This document shows, in pieces, positions 46,986-47,698 of a stretch of 47,698 nt of DNA. The notes under the pieces were generated by a model. That model was not told the DNA's origin and made no database searches. It was given only the letters and a program-made list of their open reading frames with translations. The position numbers and the translations under genes were made by a program. This stretch comes from Rhodopseudomonas sp. (GTDB lineage Bacteria; Pseudomonadota; Alphaproteobacteria; Rhizobiales; Xanthobacteraceae), in assembly GCA_016124795.1 (NCBI GenBank), contig WGNB01000026.1:1-47698 (forward strand), given 5' to 3'. Numbering within the stretch: the stretch's first letter is position 1; each line of letters starts with the position of its first letter.

Positions 46986-47498
46986 ATGCATGGAGCAAGA
47001 TTCATTCTTGCGGCGGCGACGCTGTCGGTCGGATTGTTAGCCGCCACCGGACAGATGTTTGGCGGGGGACAGGCTTTTGCCGCAGGCGAAGCCGCCGCGA
47101 CGGGTCAGGTCGTTCCGCCGCAGGACGTCAAGATCAAGGACAACGCCGTGATGGCGTCCTTGACCGGCAAGCCGGGCGATGTTGCCGCCGGTCGCAAATA
47201 TTTCGTCGACAAGAAGCTCGGCAATTGCCTGGCCTGTCACGCCGACAAGGACCTCAGCAAACAACTGTTCCACGGCAATGTCGGTCCGACACTCGACAAT
47301 GTGGCGTCGCGCTGGAAGCCCGAACAACTGCGCGCGATCCTGGTCAACGCCAAGGCGGTGTTCGGACCGCAGACCGTGATGCCGGGCTTTTATTCGCTCG
47401 AGGTCGGCAAGAATGTCCGCAAGGACCTTGTCGGCAAGACCATCCTCAGCGCCGACCAGGTCGAAGGCATCGTCGCCTATCTCAGCACCTTGAAGTGA
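46986..47498 (+). CDS. soxX: Sulfur-oxidation cytochrome c subunit SoxX
   Basis: SoxX is the small haem subunit of SoxXA, which covalently joins thiosulfate to the SoxY cysteine in periplasmic sulfur oxidation. The 170-residue precursor has a Sec signal peptide (residues 1-32, ending AFAA), and the haem motif C81-L-A-C-H85. LFHGNVGPTLDNVASRW and the axial Met in TVMPGFYSL are typical of SoxX. ATG 46986 follows GAGGAAA (46970-46976). The frame extends upstream without a signal peptide, so this start is preferred. soxY follows after 38 bases. Confidence 0.95.
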   Translation: MHGARFILAAATLSVGLLAATGQMFGGGQAFAAGEAAATGQVVPPQDVKIKDNAVMASLTGKPGDVAAGRKYFVDKKLGNCLACHADKDLSKQLFHGNVGPTLDNVASRWKPEQLRAILVNAKAVFGPQTVMPGFYSLEVGKNVRKDLVGKTILSADQVEGIVAYLSTLK

Positions 47499-47536
47499 GC
47501 GCCATCGTGAGCGCTATGTTCAACCGGAGAAATTTG

Positions 47537-47698
47537 ATGACATTGACACGACGTCAGGCGCTGGCGCTCGGCGCCGGAAGCGCGGCGCTCACCGTGATCG
47601 GCTGGAACGAAGCCGCGCTGGCGACGCCGAAGGCCGCGGCCGACGACATTGCCAAGTTCACTGGCGGCAAGACCGCCGAGGCCGGCAAGGTTTCGATC
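47537..47698 (+). CDS. soxY: Sulfur-carrier protein SoxY (3' truncated at the window edge)
   Basis: The first 54 residues of a Tat-exported protein: MTLTRRQALALGAGSAALTV, the twin-arginine signal of SoxY, followed by GWNEAALATPKAAADDIAKF and GGKTAEAGKVSI. SoxY carries sulfur intermediates on a C-terminal Cys that lies outside the window. GGAGAA (47525-47530) is correctly placed for ATG 47537; an earlier in-frame ATG at 47516 is less likely. The call relies on the N-terminus and on soxX next to it. Confidence 0.85.
   Translation, partial: MTLTRRQALALGAGSAALTVIGWNEAALATPKAAADDIAKFTGGKTAEAGKVSI

Noticed and set aside
46817-47047. 76-codon minus-strand frame upstream of soxX
   Set aside because: Overlaps the soxX signal-peptide region and has no recognisable features.

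Overview
The window is a chromosomal segment of a GC-rich alphaproteobacterium, most likely a Hyphomicrobiales (Rhizobiales) member near Bradyrhizobiaceae/Xanthobacteraceae. This rests on gene order (hslVU; Smr-MltA-Tim44; FxsA; SecB; DnaQ-CoaE-Maf-PPSR | hemE-hemJ-rho; mnmE-mnmG-rsmG-parA-parB; holA-lptE-leuS), on protein style (DUF3551, TPR units of the 'RDRVPLDWAMTQNNLGNAL' type) and on GANTC/CtrA-like sites. The genus cannot be fixed from the sequence; the sox genes at the right edge suggest a thiosulfate oxidiser.

Left arm (1-10.7 kb): the end of hslV, hslU, a translationally coupled exported protein, a HigA-type HTH protein fused to a dCTP-deaminase-like domain that has lost its catalytic residues, then the leftward cluster smr-mltA-tim44, the rightward fxsA and secB, and the leftward dnaQ-coaE-maf-PPSR. 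The gap between the PPSR gene and hemE (10681-11032) carries several DnaA-box-like 9-mers and a cluster of GANTC sites. It sits where the Caulobacter origin lies, so I call it the probable oriC. Housekeeping genes immediately on each side are transcribed away from it.

Centre (11-31 kb): hemE, hemJ and rho (with an intrinsic terminator) are followed by about 10 kb of accessory genes between rho and mnmE: a LysR regulator, a chemoreceptor signalling module fused C-terminally to a UrtA-like urea/amide-binding protein, a DUF3551 protein, YyaL, a carboxylesterase, an exported alpha/beta hydrolase and a TPR protein. Then come mnmE (with an unusual AT-rich in-frame insertion in its G domain), mnmG, rsmG, parA and parB. 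There are two perfect 16-bp parS sites, one upstream of mnmG and one inside rsmG.

Right arm (31-47.7 kb): an RlpA-like protein, a SET-domain methyltransferase, a histone-H1-like Lys/Ala-rich protein and a metallo-beta-lactamase-fold hydrolase separate parB from holA; an unrecognised Rossmann/methyltransferase-like protein separates holA from lptE-leuS. After leuS come a lone receiver, an FNR-like regulator with four candidate cluster cysteines, the YggS PLP-binding protein, a SAM methyltransferase, a HerA-type ATPase with a CtrA-type site upstream, an L,D-transpeptidase, an OmpR-type regulator with a lone cyclic-nucleotide-binding protein, and the start of a sox cluster (soxX and the 5' end of soxY).

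The most unusual items are the MCP-UrtA fusion, the MnmE insertion, the HTH-pseudo-dCTP-deaminase and the neighbouring SET and H1-like genes. I saw no tRNA, rRNA, CRISPR array, insertion sequence or phage gene.
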